DNA from: Fimenecus sp045532175 | GTDB taxonomy: Bacteria; Bacillota; Clostridia; Oscillospirales; Acutalibacteraceae | DNA length: 18,496 nt | Reading direction: 5' to 3' | NCBI GenBank assembly: GCA_045532175.1 | Contig: JAZSFK010000005.1 | Location: forward strand, 1-18,496 | Part shown: positions 5,683-13,950 of the stretch, one piece after another | Numbering within the stretch: position 1 is the stretch's first letter | Layout of the letters: each line of letters begins with the position of its first letter | The notes under the pieces: model-generated | Database searches by the model: none | What the model was told of the DNA's origin: nothing | What the model saw: only the letters and a program-made list of their open reading frames with translations | Program-made: the position numbers and the translations under genes

Positions 5683-7077
5683 TTACATTGTTTTAAGAAT
5701 ACTCCTTGCAACACTTATACCGTTTGATGACGCCTGCATAAGCCCACGAGTAACTGATGCACCATCACCAATTGCATGAAGACCTTTAACACTTGTTTCA
5801 AAGTTTGTATCAACAACAACCTTGTTGGAGTAGAATTTAACCTCAACACCGTAAAGAAGTGTTTCGTCACTTGCAATACCGGGTGTTACTTTATCAAGAG
5901 CCTCAAGCATTTCTGCGATATCCACCATTATTCTGTGCGGAAAAACAAGGGACAAATCACCCGGCACAGCATCTTTAAGTGTCGGAATAAGGTTATTCCT
6001 GCAAAGTCGCTCAGGAGTTGTTCTTCTTCCTCGTTTAAAGTCACCATAAGTCTGAACAAGGATTTTGCCGTCACAAAGCATATTACTTAACTGAGCGATA
6101 TGCTTACCATACTCAATTGGCGATTTGAATGGCTTTGTAAAATTCTTTGACACAAGAAGTGCAAAGTTAGTGTTGTTGGTTTTAAATTCCGCTGATTTAT
6201 ACGCATGACCATTTACAACTGCAAGACCATTATCGTAATACTCAGTTGCTACCTCACCTGATGGGTTTGAGCAGAAGGTTCTTACCTTATCATCAAAAGT
6301 CTGTGAATAATAAACAAGCTTTGCTTCGTAGAGATTCTCGTTTAAGAATTTCATAACCTCGTCACGAACTTCCACACGGACACCAACGTCAACCGTACCA
6401 ACCTGAGTTTCAATTCCGTGGTCTTTACAGATATGGCTTAACCATTCAGCACCTTCACGGCCGACTGCGGCAACAATTTTTTCGGAATAATATGTTTCTC
6501 CGTTTGCCTTAACACCCTTGACCTGGTTATCCTCGATGAGAATATCATCAACCATTGTGTTAAAGAGAATATTACAACCCTTTTCTTCAAGGTGTTTCTG
6601 AAGTCTTCCGTAAATCTTATAGCCTTCCTCTGTACCAAGATGGCGGATAGGACATTCAATCAATTTAAGATTTGCATTGATTGCTTTTCTGCGGATTTCT
6701 TCAATTTCCTTCTGTTTATCGATACCGTAAACATTTTTGTCAGCACCAAAGTTGAGATAAACCTCGTCCGCTTCCTTTAACAATCCCATTGTTTCCTCAT
6801 ATCCAAGGATTTCAGGAAGATGTCCGCCAACATCAGGAGAAAGTGAAAGCTTACCGTCAGAAAATGCTCCTGCACCTGCAAAGCCTGTTGTTATTGAGCA
6901 AGGCTTACATCCGACACATTTTTTTGTTGTTCGTTTAGGACACATTCTCTTTTCAATAGAACGTCCCTTTTCAATCATAAGAATATTGATGTCAGGCTTT
7001 TTTGAAAGTAACTCATAGGCGCAGAATATGCCTGACGGACCTGCACCAATAATAATTACGTCGTATTTGTTGTTCAT
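5683..7077 (-). CDS. FAD-dependent dehydrogenase, COG2509 type
   Basis: This 464-aa protein has an N-terminal FAD-binding Rossmann fold with GAGPSG (11-16) and an acidic strand end MIEKGR (E36). A second conserved block, TGFAGAGAFSDGKLSLSP (64-81), and the C-terminal FAD segment LHAIGDGASVTRGLMQASSNG match uncharacterised FAD-dependent dehydrogenases grouped as COG2509. Before the second block are four cysteines (46, 54, 57, 60) in CPKRTTKKCVGCKPC, which could bind a metal or cluster. The substrate is unknown. It is the last gene of the nucleoside-transport unit, 15 nt after the second permease, with AAAGGATG as ribosome binding site. Its link to purines is by position only. Confidence 0.85.
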   Translation of the reverse strand: MNNKYDVIIIGAGPSGIFCAYELLSKKPDINILMIEKGRSIEKRMCPKRTTKKCVGCKPCSITTGFAGAGAFSDGKLSLSPDVGGHLPEILGYEETMGLLKEADEVYLNFGADKNVYGIDKQKEIEEIRRKAINANLKLIECPIRHLGTEEGYKIYGRLQKHLEEKGCNILFNTMVDDILIEDNQVKGVKANGETYYSEKIVAAVGREGAEWLSHICKDHGIETQVGTVDVGVRVEVRDEVMKFLNENLYEAKLVYYSQTFDDKVRTFCSNPSGEVATEYYDNGLAVVNGHAYKSAEFKTNNTNFALLVSKNFTKPFKSPIEYGKHIAQLSNMLCDGKILVQTYGDFKRGRRTTPERLCRNNLIPTLKDAVPGDLSLVFPHRIMVDIAEMLEALDKVTPGIASDETLLYGVEVKFYSNKVVVDTNFETSVKGLHAIGDGASVTRGLMQASSNGISVARSILKTM

Positions 7078-7092
7078 AATAAAACATCCTTT

Positions 7093-8061
7093 TTATCTGT
7101 CTTCTCTAAAGTATGATAGTCCAAGTGAAGCTGGGGGCTGATTTTCTTTTTTATTCATCATACTTGTAACAATTAAAACAATAATTGTAATTACGTATGG
7201 TAACATTTTTAATATTTCTCGTTCTGAAGAGGTAATGTTACCGAAAACAAATGCTGCAATATATAAAGCACCAAAAATATATGAGCCAATAATTGAAACA
7301 TTTGGTTTCCACAAAGTGAAAATAACAAGGGCAATAGCAAGCCAACCAAAGGCTTCAATTGTAGATGCTGTTTCCCAACTGCCCTTGACATAGTCCATAA
7401 TGTAGAACACTCCGCCAAAACCGGCAATACCACTACCAATTAAAATTGCAACATATTTGTAAAGTGTAACATTAACACCCATCGCGTCAGCAGTTGCTGC
7501 ACTTTCACCAATTGCTCGAAGGTTAAGGCCAACTCTTGTCCGGTTAAAGATGAATGTTGTTACCAAAGCAATAGCAATTGCCAGATAAACATAGATACCA
7601 TGACCGAACAACACTTTAACAATCCCATCTGAATTTTCAGCAAAAGGCAGGCATTTTGCAATGATTTTACCCGCAGTTGAAAAACCTGTTCTGTCAACAT
7701 AAGAGTGCATCAAAAACTGTGTTACACCATTTCCAAAAATGGTAATTGCAAGACCTGTAATATTCTGATTACAACGGAATGTAATTGTCATTACCGCATA
7801 GATTGCCCCCGTAAGCATTGCAAAGAGAAATGAACCAAGTAATGATATTGAAACCAGTATAAGCCAAGATGCATTTTCAGCTGATTCAAGAGATTGTATA
7901 TATAAACTTACAAAAAGACAACCGCCTACAGTACCGGTACACATTATACCGGGAATACCAAGGTTAAGGTGACCGGCTTTTTCAGTAATTGTTTCACCAA
8001 CGCAACCAAAGAGAAGAACAGTGCCGATTGCAATAGCACTCATTAAGAATGTAACAATCAT
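7093..8061 (-). CDS. BMP-family nucleoside ABC transporter permease 2
   Basis: The 322-aa multi-pass membrane protein belongs to the BPD_transp_2 family, as in YufQ/NupQ-type permeases for purine nucleosides. It opens with GCVGETITEKAGHLNLGIPG, the typical start of this permease type, and contains the conserved NRTRVGLNLRAIGESAATADAMG loop that contacts the ATPase. The ATG overlaps the stop of the first permease by 4 nt (ATGA), a sign of translational coupling. Substrate assignment comes from the neighbouring xpt and BMP-lipoprotein genes. Confidence 0.9.
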   Translation of the reverse strand: MIVTFLMSAIAIGTVLLFGCVGETITEKAGHLNLGIPGIMCTGTVGGCLFVSLYIQSLESAENASWLILVSISLLGSFLFAMLTGAIYAVMTITFRCNQNITGLAITIFGNGVTQFLMHSYVDRTGFSTAGKIIAKCLPFAENSDGIVKVLFGHGIYVYLAIAIALVTTFIFNRTRVGLNLRAIGESAATADAMGVNVTLYKYVAILIGSGIAGFGGVFYIMDYVKGSWETASTIEAFGWLAIALVIFTLWKPNVSIIGSYIFGALYIAAFVFGNITSSEREILKMLPYVITIIVLIVTSMMNKKENQPPASLGLSYFREDR

Positions 8062-9158
8062 TTCTTAAGTTCCTCCTTTTCTTTTTTTCTGAATACAAGC
8101 TTATAAGTAATAAAGAACGAGCAAACAATAACTGCAAAATAAACAATACCAACTACTATATTAGAAATAGCATCGTTTGTAAACGCAAAGTTCTTTCTCA
8201 CATCTAACATACCCTTGGATATAAATGTAATAAAGAAGCTTGTAAGAATAATAAGCAAAGGATTAAATGATGCTAACCAGGTAGCCATAATACCCGTAAA
8301 TCCCATATTATTAGCAGATGCCGTACCTATTGTATGGCTGATTGAGCCTGCAAGAATAAAGCCTACAAGACCAACAACTGCACCTGACAGAATCATTGTT
8401 CTTATAATAACCTTATCAACCTTAATACCTACATATTTTGCTGTATTGATGCTTTCACCAACAACAGAAATTTCATAACCGTGCTTTGATGAACGAAGAT
8501 AAATATGCATTAAAACCGTAATCACAACAAACAAAACTATAGGTAATAGGTATTTATTTCCAATTTCCGGGATATTACCATAAGAAATCGGAGCAAGAAC
8601 ACCTGAACCGGTTTTAACCCAGATTGTAATGCATAAGGATACAAGACCCTGTGCAATATAGTTCATCATAAGTGTAAACAATGATTCATTTGTGTTAAAT
8701 TTTGCTTTAAAGATTGCAGGAATAACCGCCCACAAGGCACCGCTAGTAATACTAGCAACGAGCATAATCGGGATTAAAATTGAATCCGCAACCTTTCCGC
8801 CAAGATAAAACATACAAGCAATTGCTGAAAGACAACTTACAAGAATTTGACCGTTACCGCCTAAATTCCAGAATTTCATTTTAAAAGCCGGGAGCAATGC
8901 TATTGATGTACCTAAAAGGAGTGACGTATCTTGAAGTAAAAGCCAGAATTTACGCTCACTGCCAAAAGCACCATTAAACAAGGATTCGAAAAAATCAGGT
9001 AAGCCTTTATCTGAAAACAAACTACATATTATACCGCTGAGAAGCAAACCGGAAACAAGAGCTATGGAATAAATAAGGATTACCTTTGGAATAGATATAT
9101 TATCACGCTTTACAATACGAATAAACGGTTCTTTCAGATTATTTGTATTCTTTTTCAT
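8058..9158 (-). CDS. BMP-family nucleoside ABC transporter permease 1
   Basis: This 366-aa membrane protein is the other half of the permease pair (YufP/NupP type). After a cytoplasmic N-terminus (about 25 residues) it has several hydrophobic spans, the family segment MKFWNLGGNGQILVSCLSA, and the cytoplasmic loop YEISVVGESINTAKYVGIK that couples to the ATPase. The C-terminus is basic (FRKKEKEELKK). It overlaps both neighbours by 4 nt, so ATPase and both permeases are likely made in fixed ratio. Confidence 0.9.
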   Translation of the reverse strand: MKKNTNNLKEPFIRIVKRDNISIPKVILIYSIALVSGLLLSGIICSLFSDKGLPDFFESLFNGAFGSERKFWLLLQDTSLLLGTSIALLPAFKMKFWNLGGNGQILVSCLSAIACMFYLGGKVADSILIPIMLVASITSGALWAVIPAIFKAKFNTNESLFTLMMNYIAQGLVSLCITIWVKTGSGVLAPISYGNIPEIGNKYLLPIVLFVVITVLMHIYLRSSKHGYEISVVGESINTAKYVGIKVDKVIIRTMILSGAVVGLVGFILAGSISHTIGTASANNMGFTGIMATWLASFNPLLIILTSFFITFISKGMLDVRKNFAFTNDAISNIVVGIVYFAVIVCSFFITYKLVFRKKEKEELKK

Positions 9159-10855
9159 TCCGCTACCCCCTCTTTGTCTGTTTTAACCATTAATAGACCA
9201 ATTTCATCTTTAGAAACTGTTCTGGCATCTACGATGCCTGATATTTTACCACCACTTAAAACTAATATTCTGTCACACAGCGCCATTAATACGTCCAAGT
9301 CTTCACCAACAAAAATAACCGAAACGCCTTCCTTCTTTTGTTCGTTCAACAGATTATAAATTGTATATGAAGAGTTAATATCAAGTCCGCGAACAGGATA
9401 AGCAGTCATTAGAACCGCAGGTGCCGCCGCAATTTCACGACCTACAAGAACCTTTTGAACATTACCGCCTGAAAGTTTTCTGACTGCAGTATGAGAATCA
9501 GGAGTATTAACCTCTAATTCCTTAATAATTCTGTCAGCAAGGTCTGAAGGGCGTTTTCTGTCAAGAAAAAGAGATTTACCCTTACGATAACTACGAAGCA
9601 TCATATTGTCAATAATATCCATATTGCCAACAAGACCCATACCAAGTCTGTCTTCAGGAACAAATGACAAACGAATTCCAAGTTCACGAATTTCTCTTGG
9701 AGATTTATCCTTCAGGTTAATAATTTCGTCTTCTTTAAAGATGATTTTTTCATTTTCAACAAGTTCCTTGATTGCTTTTTTAGACAACTTTGTAAAATCA
9801 ATATCATTTCCGTTTTCGTCCTTAAAAGCATTTTCCTTTGCCAGTTCCATAACACGCTTATATGTCTTATGGAAGAATGAAACAGGCTTATCCTTTTTAG
9901 GATGGTAATAAGTCAATGTACCACTTTCATATTTATTAAGTCCTGCTATTGCCTCAAGCAACTCTTTCTGGCCGCTTCCTGCAATACCTGCTATACCAAG
10001 TATCTCGCCACCAAAAGCATCAAAAGAAACATTATCTACCACATTAAACCCGTCTGAATTTTTCACCGTTAAACCGGAAACAGAAAGTCTGAGCTTACTG
10101 TCAACAGGGTCAGTTCTATTGATATTAAGCTCAATTTTCTTACCAACCATCATTTCTGTAAGCTCTTTTTCAGTAGTTTCCGCAGTGTTAACGGTTGCAA
10201 TATGCTCACCCTTTCGGAGAACTGCAACTCTATCAGAAATTTCCATAACCTCATTCAGCTTATGAGTGATAATAATAATTGACTTACCATCCTCTCTCAT
10301 CGCCTTTAACACCTTAAACAGGCTTCTTATTTCTTGTGGAGTTAAAACTGCTGTAGGCTCGTCAAGGATAAGAATATCAGCACCCCTGTAAAGAACCTTT
10401 AAAATTTCAACAGTCTGCTTTTCTGAAACTGACATTTCATATATTTTTTTGTCAAGATTTATATGGAATCCGTATTTCTGAGCCATTTCATTAATACGGT
10501 TATTTACTTCTTTAAGATTAAATTTTTCGCCTTCAACACCCAAAGCAACGTTTTGTGCTGCGGTGAAAATATCAATCAACTTAAAATGTTGATGAATCAT
10601 ACCGATTTTATGCTCAAAAGCATCACGAGGAGAACGAATAACAACTTCCTCGCCATTTATAACAATTCTACCTGAGTCAGGATAGTAAATTCCTGCAACC
10701 ATATTCATAAGGGTTGTTTTACCACAACCGTTTTCACCGAGGATAGAAAGAATTTCACCTTTATATACATCCAAGCTAACATTATTATTCGCAATAACCT
10801 TAGTTCCGAATTTTTTTGTAATATTTTCTAATTGTAAAATAACAGTTTTATCCAT
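9155..10855 (-). CDS. Nucleoside ABC transporter, double ATPase subunit
   Basis: Two ABC ATPase domains are fused in this 566-aa protein (YufO/NupO or BmpE-like role). Domain 1 has Walker A GENGCGKTT (40-48), a signature variant MSVSEKQ (141-147), Walker B ILILDEP (161-167) and the switch His198. Domain 2 is degenerate as usual in this family: GIAGSGQKEL (290-299) in place of Walker A, signature LSGGNVQK (461-468), and TAYPVRGLD (484-492) where relatives have QPTRGLD. At about 566 residues it is longer than the usual ~510, mainly because of a charged insertion at about 317-380. It is translationally coupled to permease 1 and lies 112 nt after the lipoprotein gene. Confidence 0.93.
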   Translation of the reverse strand: MDKTVILQLENITKKFGTKVIANNNVSLDVYKGEILSILGENGCGKTTLMNMVAGIYYPDSGRIVINGEEVVIRSPRDAFEHKIGMIHQHFKLIDIFTAAQNVALGVEGEKFNLKEVNNRINEMAQKYGFHINLDKKIYEMSVSEKQTVEILKVLYRGADILILDEPTAVLTPQEIRSLFKVLKAMREDGKSIIIITHKLNEVMEISDRVAVLRKGEHIATVNTAETTEKELTEMMVGKKIELNINRTDPVDSKLRLSVSGLTVKNSDGFNVVDNVSFDAFGGEILGIAGIAGSGQKELLEAIAGLNKYESGTLTYYHPKKDKPVSFFHKTYKRVMELAKENAFKDENGNDIDFTKLSKKAIKELVENEKIIFKEDEIINLKDKSPREIRELGIRLSFVPEDRLGMGLVGNMDIIDNMMLRSYRKGKSLFLDRKRPSDLADRIIKELEVNTPDSHTAVRKLSGGNVQKVLVGREIAAAPAVLMTAYPVRGLDINSSYTIYNLLNEQKKEGVSVIFVGEDLDVLMALCDRILVLSGGKISGIVDARTVSKDEIGLLMVKTDKEGVAE

Positions 10856-10904
10856 AAGAAACTCCTTATAAATTAAAGGATTTGATTTTTGCTAATCAAT
10901 TTAA

Positions 10905-10934
10905 GAAAGGCGAAGTTGTTGAGCTCCGCCTTTC
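10905..10934 (-). promoter_or_regulatory. Intercistronic hairpin after the lipoprotein gene
   Basis: GAAAGGCG (10905-10912) and CGCCTTTC (10927-10934) form a perfect 8-bp stem between the lipoprotein and ATPase genes. On the minus strand it is followed by TTAAATTG, not a solid T-run. Such hairpins often act as partial terminators or mRNA stabilisers that let the binding protein be made in excess over the membrane parts. Confidence 0.6.
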
Positions 10935-10967
10935 CTGTTAATTAACTGAAAATAACACTAAAAGAAG

Positions 10968-12182
10968 TTATTCAGTAATAGCTGTAATACCGTCAATAAT
11001 AATGTTGAAGTATGGAGCTGAACGTTTTGCACTTTCATTCACGAAAGTAATGCCGTTAGCTGTTTCAATAACTTCTGTTTCAGGAACATAATCCCCTGCG
11101 TCATCTACGTCAGCGATAAATGATGTTAATGGTTTGCCTTCAACAGTAAATGTTGAGCAATCAAATACCTTAATTGTTCCGTCCTTAAGACCTGCCTTAA
11201 CTTCATCAAGCTTTGCCTGTGTTCCTTCTGCAGCAGCAGCACCGAGAGCTGTAATCTCTACAGAACCTGTTGCGATTGTACCTGTCCAGTCTGTATCGAT
11301 TGGCTTGTCATTCATTGCGCAATCAATAATGTACTCGAAGTATGGGGTCCAGTTAATTCTTGAAGCAATAACAAATGTGTTCGGACAAGCATCAGCCGTT
11401 GACTTGTTGTAAGAAACATTAGGAATATTTCTTTCTTCACAAGCAGTAGGTGCTCCCATAGAGTCAGCGTGCTGAGAAATCAATTTACAACCATTGTCGA
11501 TAAGTGCAAGAGCAGTTGTCTTTTCAGCTGTTTCATCATACCAAGAGTTTGTGTAACGAACTTCCATTGTAGCGTTTTCTACAATTGACTTAACACCAAG
11601 GTAGAATGATGTGTAACCTGAAATAACCTCTGCATAAGGCCATGCACCAACGTAACCGATTTTTGCATTTTCATCAGAAACTTTTCCGTTTTCATCACCA
11701 TAAAGTTCAACAAGCTTCATACCTGCTGCAACACCTGCAAGATATCTGCCTTCATAAATTGAAGCAAATGCATTGTGGTAGTTAGCAAGCTTTTCTGTGT
11801 GAGCCTTTGTACCTGTTGCATGACAAAATTCTACATTCGGGAATTCTTTTGCCGCTTTAATCATATTTGGCTCATGACCAAATGAATCAGCAAAGATAAG
11901 GTCGCAAGACTCTGCTAAATCAGCTGCCTGGTCGTAGCAAGCTGTACCTTCCTCAGGAATGTCAGTAACGATTGTGTAATCGTCAGCTGTAAGACCTTTG
12001 TTTGCACAAGCCTGTTTGAATGCGTCGATGAAGTTTGCATCATAAGTTGATGAGTCGCCGTGTAAGCAGATAAGAGCTACTTTAAATGTGTCTTCAGTCT
12101 CTTTACCGCCACAAGCAGCAAATGTTGCTGTAATCATTACAAGAGCAAGAACAACTGCAATGATTTTTTTGAAATTTTTCAT
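10968..12182 (-). CDS. BMP-family nucleoside-binding lipoprotein
   Basis: The 404-aa protein has a lipoprotein signal peptide: basic MKNFKK, a hydrophobic core and the lipobox TFAAC with Cys24. The mature part starts FKVALICLHGDSSTYD and contains IGYVGAWPYAEVISGY, consistent with the Bmp (PnrA-like) family of purine nucleoside binding proteins that feed ABC importers. It would sit on the outer face of the membrane. Ribosome binding site AGGAGAG precedes the ATG. The gene is 57 nt after xpt and before the ATPase and permease genes. Confidence 0.93.
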   Translation of the reverse strand: MKNFKKIIAVVLALVMITATFAACGGKETEDTFKVALICLHGDSSTYDANFIDAFKQACANKGLTADDYTIVTDIPEEGTACYDQAADLAESCDLIFADSFGHEPNMIKAAKEFPNVEFCHATGTKAHTEKLANYHNAFASIYEGRYLAGVAAGMKLVELYGDENGKVSDENAKIGYVGAWPYAEVISGYTSFYLGVKSIVENATMEVRYTNSWYDETAEKTTALALIDNGCKLISQHADSMGAPTACEERNIPNVSYNKSTADACPNTFVIASRINWTPYFEYIIDCAMNDKPIDTDWTGTIATGSVEITALGAAAAEGTQAKLDEVKAGLKDGTIKVFDCSTFTVEGKPLTSFIADVDDAGDYVPETEVIETANGITFVNESAKRSAPYFNIIIDGITAITE

Positions 12183-12239
12183 AACAAATTTCTCTCCTTT
12201 TCTTTTTTGTAATATTTAACAGCTATATGCTGTAATTAC

Positions 12240-12818
12240 CTATTTACGGAAAACAATGTTTCCTGTCGTGTCGTCCATTTCTTCAACAATTGCCATTGAC
12301 TCAACACGAATACCCTGTGCACGGAGCTTGTCCCCTCCGCCCTGATAACCTTTTTCAATTGCGATAGCACAACCTGCAAGTTTTGCACCGGACTGATTAA
12401 CAATATCAATAAGTCCTATAAGCGCATTACCTTTTGCAAGGAAATCATCCACAATCAAAACTGTATCATCTTCATTTAAAAAGTCCTTTGAGACAATTAT
12501 GTCGTATGTACATTGATGAGTAAAGGACTCAACCTTACTTGTATAAACATCGCCCTTAATATTTAAGGTTTTACTTTTCTTTGCAAAAAGAAGCGGACAT
12601 TTAAAATGACCGGCAACCATACAGCCTACGCCAATACCGGATGCCTCAATTGTCAATACTTTTGTAACGTTTGCACCATTGAAAAGGTTTTTTATTTCCT
12701 CACCCATTTTATCTAAAAGCTCAACATCAATTTGATGGTTTAAAAAACTGTCAACCTTTAAAACATTTCCGGAAAAAACCTTACCGTCTTTTAAAATTCT
12801 GTCTTCCAGTAATTGCAT
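12240..12818 (-). CDS. xpt: Xanthine phosphoribosyltransferase
   Basis: The 192-aa enzyme converts xanthine and PRPP to XMP in purine salvage. It has the PRPP-binding loop VLIVDDFLAKGNAL (120-133) and VLTIEASGIGVG (54-65), the pattern that separates Xpt from adenine phosphoribosyltransferases. Length matches B. subtilis Xpt (194 aa). It is the first gene of the leftward unit, with a sigma-A promoter giving a leader of only about 25 nt. There is no space for the purine riboswitch that controls xpt in Bacillus. The next genes encode a purine nucleoside importer, which fits a scavenging role. Confidence 0.93.
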   Translation of the reverse strand: MQLLEDRILKDGKVFSGNVLKVDSFLNHQIDVELLDKMGEEIKNLFNGANVTKVLTIEASGIGVGCMVAGHFKCPLLFAKKSKTLNIKGDVYTSKVESFTHQCTYDIIVSKDFLNEDDTVLIVDDFLAKGNALIGLIDIVNQSGAKLAGCAIAIEKGYQGGGDKLRAQGIRVESMAIVEEMDDTTGNIVFRK

Positions 12819-12849
12819 AGTCTCATCCTCTTTGCAAATTCATACAAAT

Positions 12850-12878
12850 ATTATAAAATAAATTGTCGTGAAATACAA
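12850..12878 (-). promoter_or_regulatory. Sigma-A promoter of the xpt-nucleoside transport unit
   Basis: On the minus strand, TTGTAT (12873-12878) and TATAAT (12850-12855) are separated by 17 nt. The start would be near 12843, leaving a short leader before the ATG at 12818. Confidence 0.75.
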
Positions 12879-12974
12879 CATTTTTCTCATTACATTTCGT
12901 GGAAAATTCAAGAATTAATTTGTTAAAAATATATAAAAATTTGCCGTATTCAATCATAGAATAAATAATTCATA

Positions 12975-13003
12975 TTGCAAATGTTTTTTTATTATCGTAT
13001 AAT
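12975..13003 (+). promoter_or_regulatory. Sigma-A promoter of nadE
   Basis: TTGCAA (12975-12980) and TATAAT (12998-13003) have a 17-nt spacer. It is divergent from the xpt promoter, about 100 bp away. The A/T-rich stretch between them (12880-12970) shows no other clear signal. Confidence 0.8.
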
Positions 13004-13033
13004 ATTGGTCATAATTCAGGTGGAGGTGTCTTT

Positions 13034-13777
13034 ATGTTTAATGCTCTTAAAATTAAGAACGAATGCGTTGAATGGATAAAGAATTTTTTTGAGGAAAACG
13101 GTAAGGATTGTCCTGCTGTTGTAGGTATTTCAGGCGGAAAAGACAGCTCGATTGCAGCTGCATTGTGTGTTGAAGCACTTGGCAAGGACAGAGTCATAGG
13201 TGTTTTAATGCCACAGGGTGAACAGCATGATATCGATAAGGCATATTTGCTTGTTAATCACCTTGGGATTAAGCATTATGAGGTCAATATTAAGAATTCC
13301 GTGGATGCTATAATAAATGCCTTTCCTAATAACCTTGAACTTACTAAACAGGCACGAGAAAATCTTCCTCCTCGAATTAGAATGTCTACCCTTTATGCTG
13401 TAAGCCAATCTGTAAACGGCAGAGTCTGCAACACCTGTAACCTCTCTGAAGACTGGGTTGGATATTCCACGAGATATGGTGACTCTGTTGGCGATTTTTC
13501 TCCTATGAGTAACCTTACTGTTACTGAAGTCAAAGAAATCGGTCATCTTCTCGGGCTACCTGCAGAGCTTGTTGAAAAGGTGCCTATTGACGGCTTATGC
13601 GGAAAAACTGATGAGGAAAACCTTGGCTTTACTTATGCTGAACTTGACGTTTATATACGCACAGGGAAAATTGCTGACCCTACAAAGAAGGAATTGATTG
13701 ATAGAAAGCATAAAATGAATCTATTCAAATTAAAACTTATGCCCTCTTTCGATTCAGGCATAGAAACTAAAGCATAA
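13034..13777 (+). CDS. nadE: NH3-dependent NAD+ synthase
   Basis: The 247-aa enzyme makes NAD+ from deamido-NAD+, ATP and ammonia, the last step of NAD synthesis. The ATP pyrophosphatase loop is SGGKDSS (33-39). Further conserved parts are the STLYAVSQSVNGRVCNTCN region, which corresponds to the NaAD-binding segment, and SVGDFSPMSNLTVTEV. There is no N-terminal amidase domain, so it depends on free ammonia. The ATG follows GGTGGAGGTG. It stands alone between its own promoter and terminator. Confidence 0.93.
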   Translation: MFNALKIKNECVEWIKNFFEENGKDCPAVVGISGGKDSSIAAALCVEALGKDRVIGVLMPQGEQHDIDKAYLLVNHLGIKHYEVNIKNSVDAIINAFPNNLELTKQARENLPPRIRMSTLYAVSQSVNGRVCNTCNLSEDWVGYSTRYGDSVGDFSPMSNLTVTEVKEIGHLLGLPAELVEKVPIDGLCGKTDEENLGFTYAELDVYIRTGKIADPTKKELIDRKHKMNLFKLKLMPSFDSGIETKA

Positions 13778-13780
13778 ACG

Positions 13781-13812
13781 AAACGTCACAGGCACAATGC
13801 TTGTGACGTTTT
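13781..13812 (+). terminator. Terminator of nadE
   Basis: AAACGTCACA (13781-13790) pairs perfectly with TGTGACGTTT (13802-13811), and a short TTT tract follows before AATAATTT. Confidence 0.8.
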
Positions 13813-13885
13813 AATAATTTGCAGTACCCTTCATTTACAAAGGAATTACATTAACTGAGTTCAGACGAGATTTTCGTTTATTATG

Positions 13886-13914
13886 TTTACAACATAATAC
13901 TTTTATGGTATTAT
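13886..13914 (+). promoter_or_regulatory. Sigma-A promoter of the sialidase gene
   Basis: TTTACA (13886-13891) and TATTAT (13909-13914) are 17 nt apart. An AAGGAG site (13939-13944) precedes the ATG at 13951. Confidence 0.7.
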
Positions 13915-13950
13915 TAAATTGATTTATTTTGTTTATTCAAGGAGATAAGT

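Noticed and set aside
12819..13033. Purine riboswitch between xpt and nadE
   Set aside because: Neither strand shows the conserved core of the purine aptamer, and the promoters leave only short leaders.
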